This document shows positions 63,501-64,000 of a stretch of DNA of 64,000 nt, piece by piece (the first letter of the stretch is position 1; each line of letters begins with the position of its first letter). Origin of the DNA: Sipunculus nudus (Eukaryota; Annelida; Sipuncula; Golfingiida; Sipunculidae); contig CM049314.1 in the NCBI GenBank assembly GCA_026874595.1, forward strand, positions 76,336,300 to 76,400,299, in the 5' to 3' direction. The position numbers and the translations under genes were made by a program. The notes under the pieces were generated by a model. The model did not search any database. It saw nothing but the letters and a program-made list of their open reading frames with translations, and had not been told where the DNA came from.

Positions 63501-64000
63501 ATTTTTTGGATTAAAAAAACCGGGATTATAAAAATGAAATCAAACACAAACTCTATGCTGGGACAAGAACCCTGCCGTTGAAGAATTTTACCTTGATTTT
63601 TTTAGTAAATTACGAAAGTTGTGACCATATAAGGGCCCGATCGCTTTTTGTCTGTCCCCGACAACAGATATCGCTATTATAGATGAAAAGGTCATTAAAA
63701 GATGAGCCATTTTTATGAATATGAAATTTTATTCATCCAAAAAAATTATTATTAAAATTTATATAATTAGGCTAAAAATCATCCTGACTGAATGGACTGA
63801 GATTTTTTTAATCCTGAGGGTAATAGGACCACCAAATCTGAAATACTGCTTCAGATAGTATTGTATTTTCCTTATTCATCTGATCTTTTACCTACATCAA
63901 ATACAAGTGCAATCAAGAACTTACGTTTACATGTATTGGTATCCCAGAAGTGCCCCCTGGTTGCTCCAATGCAGGTTGGACAATTCGCGGATGTAAATGA
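38598..64000 (-). CDS. Gene B (span): inverted paralog of gene A, 5' incomplete
   Basis: Span of a 39-exon gene on the minus strand; exons Bu4-Bu1 and B1-B35 are listed separately. The spliced visible CDS is 3,753 nt, open throughout, ending in TAA (38598-38600), about 1,250 residues. Each of B1-B35 pairs with the same-numbered exon of gene A, with the same intron phase and nearly always the same Cys spacing. The C-terminus is an LU domain plus GPI-type tail (CCETAMCN, then a hydrophobic stretch), although the tail contains an Arg four residues from the end. Introns are generally shorter than in A because the satellites and transposons of A are absent. One intron (after B29) uses a GC donor. 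Divergence is uneven: exons 19-31 nearly match A, the 5' exons do not. No frameshift or stop breaks the reading frame, so both copies look functional. The gene continues past 64000. Confidence 0.9.
38724..39426 (-). other. Intron B34-B35, nothing recognised
   Basis: 703 bp, shorter than the 1,218-bp A counterpart; an A10 run lies near 38880. Confidence 0.7.
39427..39528 (-). CDS. Exon B34, middle of the LU domain
   Basis: Acceptor accag, donor gtgagt, phase 0-0, 34 residues, same three cysteines as A34 (YGCYN, KPCGMC). Confidence 0.92.
39529..39906 (-). other. Intron B33-B34, compact
   Basis: 378 bp versus 3,215 bp in A; lacks the LINE and TIR element, so it approximates the empty site. Confidence 0.8.
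39907..40004 (-). CDS. Exon B33, first part of the LU domain
   Basis: Acceptor tgcag, donor gtaaga, phase 1 to 0, 98 nt. ACYHCTGNDC, then QAPDNTTAL; 28 of 32 match A33. Confidence 0.93.
40005..40410 (-). other. Intron B32-B33, nothing recognised
   Basis: 406 bp, AT-rich, no feature seen. Confidence 0.7.
40411..40512 (-). CDS. Exon B32, 4-Cys module before LU
   Basis: Acceptor ttacag, donor gtaaga-type, phase 1-1, 33 residues; CLSYYDRPN is identical to A32, NGT glycosylation site kept. Confidence 0.93.
40513..40924 (-). other. Intron B31-B32, compact
   Basis: 412 bp; no trace of the 63-bp satellite that fills the A counterpart. Confidence 0.8.
40925..41029 (-). CDS. Exon B31, 6-Cys module
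   Basis: Acceptor aaag, donor gtatgt, phase 1-1, 34 residues; differs from A31 at two positions. Confidence 0.93.
41030..41386 (-). other. Intron B30-B31, compact
   Basis: 357 bp; lacks the 1.5 kb dispersed repeat of intron A30. Confidence 0.8.
41387..41494 (-). CDS. Exon B30, 6-Cys module
   Basis: Acceptor tacag, donor gtaggt, phase 1-1, 35 residues, one more than A30 (TTN insertion near the last Cys). Confidence 0.93.
41700..42083. repeat. 129-bp tandem repeat, 3 copies, intron B29
   Basis: Units start at 41700, 41829 and 41958 with 'aatac(a/c)ctggtgaatgtca' and end with 'gagtaaagaatcaccc'. Copies 2 and 3 are nearly identical. Specific to gene B. Confidence 0.97.
42315..42416 (-). CDS. 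Exon B29, 6-Cys module with GC donor
   Basis: Acceptor ctcag-type, phase 1-1, 33 residues, 30 matching A29. The donor reads AATG|gcaagt where A29 has AATG|gtaagt, so this is a GC-AG intron; no in-phase GT donor lies nearby. Confidence 0.9.
42417..42835 (-). other. Intron B28-B29, nothing recognised
   Basis: 419 bp; no feature seen. Confidence 0.7.
42836..42928 (-). CDS. Exon B28, 6-Cys module
   Basis: Acceptor ttacag, donor gtatgt, phase 1-1, 30 residues, 28 matching A28. Confidence 0.94.
42929..43397 (-). other. Intron B27-B28, nothing recognised
   Basis: 469 bp; no feature seen. Confidence 0.7.
43398..43496 (-). CDS. Exon B27, 6-Cys module
   Basis: Acceptor acag, donor gtaagt, phase 1-1, 32 residues, 27 matching A27. 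Confidence 0.94.
43497..43869 (-). other. Intron B26-B27 with microsatellite
   Basis: 373 bp containing the CT/TA run at 43737-43776. Confidence 0.75.
43737..43776. repeat. (CT)12(TA)8 compound microsatellite
   Basis: CT run to 43760 followed by a TA run. Confidence 0.97.
43870..43971 (-). CDS. Exon B26, 6-Cys module
   Basis: Acceptor tccag, donor gtaagt, phase 1-1, 33 residues, 29 matching A26. Confidence 0.94.
44237..44332 (-). CDS. Exon B25, 6-Cys module
   Basis: Acceptor tttcag, donor gtaagt, phase 1-1, 31 residues, 29 matching A25. Confidence 0.94.
44554..44646 (-). CDS. Exon B24, 5-Cys module (odd cysteine)
   Basis: Acceptor ttcag, donor gtatgt, phase 1-1, 30 residues; STSC again lacks the first Cys. 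27 of 30 match A24. Confidence 0.94.
44795..44890 (-). CDS. Exon B23, 7-Cys module (odd cysteine)
   Basis: Acceptor tttag, donor gtgagt, phase 1-1, 31 residues; extra Cys in THCF kept. 29 of 31 match A23. Confidence 0.94.
44891..45270 (-). other. Intron B22-B23, conserved with A
   Basis: 380 bp that aligns along most of its length with intron A22-A23 (416 bp), for example 'ataaccgt..a.g..cataataatgca' in both. Confidence 0.7.
45271..45384 (-). CDS. Exon B22, 6-Cys module with CxC core
   Basis: Acceptor ttccag, donor gtagac, phase 1-1, 37 residues, one difference from A22 (K for Q). Confidence 0.94.
45385..45909 (-). other. Intron B21-B22
   Basis: 525 bp with an (AT)20 run at 45541-45581; nothing else recognised. 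Confidence 0.7.
45541..45581. repeat. (AT)20 microsatellite
   Basis: Uninterrupted AT run in intron B21. Confidence 0.97.
45910..46005 (-). CDS. Exon B21, 6-Cys module
   Basis: Acceptor gacag, donor gtgaga, phase 1-1, 31 residues, 29 matching A21. Confidence 0.94.
46006..46596 (-). other. Intron B20-B21, partly conserved with A
   Basis: 591 bp; the donor-side 150 bp aligns closely with intron A20. Confidence 0.65.
46597..46692 (-). CDS. Exon B20, 6-Cys module, identical to A20
   Basis: Acceptor ttacag, donor gtaata, phase 1-1, 31 residues, protein identical to A20. Confidence 0.94.
46959..47066 (-). CDS. Exon B19, long 4-Cys module
   Basis: Acceptor ttctag, donor gtaagt, phase 1-1, 35 residues, one difference from A19. 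Confidence 0.94.
47067..47449 (-). other. Intron B18-B19, nothing recognised
   Basis: 383 bp; no repeat or gene seen. Confidence 0.7.
47450..47548 (-). CDS. Exon B18, 6-Cys module
   Basis: Acceptor attccag directly preceded by a TA dinucleotide run in place of a pyrimidine tract; donor gtaagt; phase 1-1, 32 residues, 27 matching A18. Confidence 0.92.
47553..47576. repeat. (TA)12 microsatellite at a splice acceptor
   Basis: Occupies the expected polypyrimidine region of the exon B18 acceptor. Confidence 0.95.
47953..48030 (-). CDS. Exon B17, 4-Cys module
   Basis: Acceptor tttcag, donor gtaatc, phase 1-1, 25 residues, 19 matching A17. Confidence 0.92.
48344..48445 (-). CDS. Exon B16, 6-Cys module
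   Basis: Acceptor ttcag, donor gtaagt, phase 1-1, 33 residues, 25 matching A16. Confidence 0.92.
48446..48950 (-). other. Intron B15-B16
   Basis: 505 bp with a G12 run near 48760; nothing else recognised. Confidence 0.7.
48951..49028 (-). CDS. Exon B15, 4-Cys module
   Basis: Acceptor ctcag, donor gtaagt, phase 1-1, 25 residues, 21 matching A15. Confidence 0.92.
49029..50085 (-). repeat. Intron B14-B15 with a two-copy direct repeat (49719-49908)
   Basis: Two copies of about 90 bp share 'gacctaccagaacccc', 'catggga.gtttgaacgt.c.' and 'gggcct(a/t)(t/a)tggtta.aatgtgtg'. The remaining intron shows no gene. Confidence 0.75.
50086..50199 (-). CDS. Exon B14, 6-Cys module
   Basis: Acceptor gttaag, donor gtaagt, phase 1-1, 37 residues, 25 matching A14; both copies use an aag acceptor. 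Confidence 0.92.
50200..51289 (-). other. Intron B13-B14, nothing recognised
   Basis: 1.1 kb; no gene or repeat recognised. Confidence 0.7.
51290..51406 (-). CDS. Exon B13, long 4-Cys module
   Basis: Acceptor ttatag, donor gtaggt, phase 1-1, 38 residues, 32 matching A13; CESGC core kept. Confidence 0.93.
51407..51851 (-). other. Intron B12-B13, nothing recognised
   Basis: 445 bp. Confidence 0.7.
51852..51932 (-). CDS. Exon B12, 4-Cys module
   Basis: Acceptor aatag, donor gtaggt, phase 1-1, 26 residues, 17 matching A12. Confidence 0.91.
51933..52587 (-). other. Intron B11-B12, internal direct repeat
   Basis: 655 bp; 52090-52340 contains short repeated text (for example acattgatc and ttagcgg-like pieces) and a repeated 'tt.aaacc..ttc.caccga' near 52085-52125 and 52500-52520. 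No gene. Confidence 0.4.
52588..52692 (-). CDS. Exon B11, 4-Cys module
   Basis: Acceptor caccag, donor gtaagc, phase 1-1, 34 residues; three residues longer than A11 between the first two Cys. Confidence 0.91.
52936..53007 (-). CDS. Exon B10, Thr-rich 2-Cys linker module
   Basis: Acceptor acacag, donor gtgagt, phase 1-1, 23 residues; ITSTTTQAN then CDNNYGY. Smallest cassette in the window. Confidence 0.89.
53008..53576 (-). other. Intron B9-B10, nothing recognised
   Basis: 569 bp, AT-rich. Confidence 0.7.
53577..53666 (-). CDS. Exon B9, 4-Cys module
   Basis: Acceptor tttaag, donor gtagta, phase 1-1, 29 residues, 25 matching A9. Confidence 0.91.
53667..54230 (-). other. Intron B8-B9, nothing recognised
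   Basis: 564 bp. Confidence 0.7.
54231..54326 (-). CDS. Exon B8, 4-Cys module
   Basis: Acceptor ttcag, donor gtaagt, phase 1-1, 31 residues, C-x11-C-x2-C-x10-C; weakly similar to A8 (29 residues), assigned by position. Confidence 0.9.
54609..54695 (-). CDS. Exon B7, 4-Cys module
   Basis: Acceptor tttcag, donor gtacta (weak), phase 1-1, 28 residues; NCEYC and HHYW parallel A7. Confidence 0.89.
54696..57114 (-). other. Intron B6-B7, 2.4 kb, nothing recognised
   Basis: Longest intron of gene B. I found no exon, tandem repeat or transposon; the 30-bp minisatellite of intron A6 is absent. Confidence 0.65.
57115..57210 (-). CDS. Exon B6, 4-Cys module with insertion
   Basis: Acceptor ttttag, donor gtaagt, phase 1-1, 31 residues against 26 in A6. 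C-x8-C-x2-C-x15-C; ADSQAKC shared, then an Ala/Asn-rich extension. Confidence 0.9.
57497..57595 (-). CDS. Exon B5, 4-Cys module
   Basis: Acceptor attag, donor gtaaat, phase 1-1, 32 residues; NDADCANP and ITDQNKCTAC identical to A5. Confidence 0.91.
57596..58111 (-). other. Intron B4-B5, nothing recognised
   Basis: 516 bp. Confidence 0.7.
58112..58198 (-). CDS. Exon B4, 4-Cys module
   Basis: Acceptor ttttag, donor gtaaga, phase 1-1, 28 residues, 20 matching A4. Confidence 0.92.
58199..60081 (-). repeat. Intron B3-B4 with several small repeats
   Basis: Holds a 42-bp-scale duplication at about 58660-58740 (cgtgtaaacac(g)gctcatta plus ggtgtaaacagggtacgttt), an irregular run of 'tcagtgtgaacag.gcttact' units at 59510-59700, and a 52-bp direct repeat at 59818-59869 and 59885-59936. 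Confidence 0.85.
59818..59936. repeat. 52-bp direct repeat flanking a telomere-like motif
   Basis: Two identical copies beginning taaacgcatatatcatgtct and ending attcatataaa, 67 bp apart, joined by gctaaccctaaccc, i.e. two CCCTAA (TTAGGG) units. Confidence 0.93.
60082..60168 (-). CDS. Exon B3, 4-Cys module
   Basis: Acceptor aacag, donor gtaagt, phase 1-1, 28 residues, 20 matching A3. Confidence 0.92.
60169..60730 (-). other. Intron B2-B3, nothing recognised
   Basis: 562 bp; no counterpart of the exon relic seen in intron A2. Confidence 0.7.
60731..60823 (-). CDS. Exon B2, 4-Cys module
   Basis: Acceptor tttcag, donor gtaatt, phase 1-1, 30 residues, 21 matching A2; NRYWG kept. Confidence 0.92.
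60824..61842 (-). other. Intron B1-B2, nothing recognised
   Basis: 1.0 kb, AT-rich. Confidence 0.7.
61843..61941 (-). CDS. Exon B1, 4-Cys module
   Basis: Acceptor ttttag, donor gtgagt, phase 1-1, 32 residues; QCNLC and AGLGA tie it to A1. Confidence 0.9.
62243..62326 (-). CDS. Exon Bu1, 4-Cys module
   Basis: Acceptor ttccag, donor gtatgg, phase 1-1, 27 residues, C-x11-C-x2-C-x9-C. No A partner within the window. Confidence 0.88.
62327..62834 (-). other. Intron Bu2-Bu1, nothing recognised
   Basis: 508 bp. Confidence 0.7.
62835..62921 (-). CDS. Exon Bu2, 4-Cys module
   Basis: Acceptor ggcag, donor gtaagt, phase 1-1, 28 residues, C-x12-C-x2-C-x9-C with VYWES. Confidence 0.9.
62922..63288 (-). 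other. Intron Bu3-Bu2, nothing recognised
   Basis: 367 bp. Confidence 0.7.
63289..63378 (-). CDS. Exon Bu3, 6-Cys furin-like module
   Basis: Acceptor tttcag, donor gtaaat, phase 1-1, 29 residues, C-x3-C-x2-C-x5-C-x2-C-x10-C. Shows that 6-Cys modules also occur upstream of the 4-Cys block. Confidence 0.91.
63379..63924 (-). other. Intron Bu4-Bu3, nothing recognised
   Basis: 546 bp. Confidence 0.7.
63925..64000 (-). CDS. Exon Bu4, partial Cys-rich module
   Basis: Donor gtaagt, open to the window edge; CPTC and HFWD then a last Cys. Its acceptor lies beyond 64000. Confidence 0.8.

Noticed and set aside
313-64000. Proprotein convertase (furin/PCSK5) genes
   Set aside because: Only the Cys-repeat spacing is similar; no subtilisin catalytic or P domain is visible, and the C-terminus is LU/GPI.
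313-64000. Protist variant-surface-protein genes rich in CxxC
   Set aside because: Cys spacing is superficially similar, but dense spliceosomal introns and an LU domain point to an animal.

Overview
This is a metazoan nuclear DNA window. It is AT-rich and carries many small exons separated by spliceosomal GT-AG introns, plus microsatellites, minisatellites and transposon remains. The ends of both genes encode a Ly6/uPAR (LU, three-finger) domain with its CCxxxxCN signature, followed by a GPI-anchor type hydrophobic tail, and LU domains are an animal feature. The style of dispersed repeats makes me think of a mollusc, probably a bivalve, but that is a low-confidence inference. No open reading frame longer than one exon is a real gene here; almost all long ORFs are tandem-repeat or intron read-through artefacts.

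The window holds two large paralogous genes facing each other tail to tail. Gene A (+) runs from before position 313 to a stop at 32929 (35 exons seen, about 1,127 residues). Gene B (-) runs from beyond 64000 to a stop at 38598 (39 exons seen, about 1,250 residues). Neither 5' end (start codon, signal peptide, promoter) lies inside the window. Exons A1-A35 and B1-B35 correspond one to one and in order, so this is a large inverted duplication around an approximately 5.7 kb spacer (32930-38597). B shows four further upstream exons (Bu1-Bu4) whose A counterparts would lie left of position 1.

Every complete exon from A1 to A32 (and Bu3 to B32) is a phase 1-1 symmetric cassette of 72-117 nt encoding one Cys-rich module. 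There are two module types. The short one has four cysteines (C-x7-12-C-x2-C-x8-16-C, usually with W/Y between the last two) and dominates exons 1-13, 15, 17, 19 and 32. The longer one has six cysteines and resembles furin-like repeats (C-x3-C-x2-C-x5-13-C-x2-C-x10-14-C); it occupies exon 14, 16, 18 and most of 20-31. The last three exons (33-35, phases 1-0, 0-0, 0-end) form a 12-Cys LU domain plus GPI tail. The predicted product is a long, GPI-anchored extracellular stalk of roughly 30 or more Cys-rich modules capped at the membrane by an LU domain. I know of no named family with this layout.

The two copies have diverged unevenly. Exons 1-8 share about 55-77% of residues, exons 19-31 about 88-100% with alignable introns, and the LU/GPI end is lower again, which fits a gene-conversion tract. 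Copy A has gained a 40 x 30-bp minisatellite (intron 6), a 1.5 kb dispersed repeat (intron 30), a 22 x 63-bp satellite (intron 31), and a LINE fragment plus a 545-bp TIR element (intron 33); copy B has none of these and instead carries a 3 x 129-bp repeat in its intron 29.
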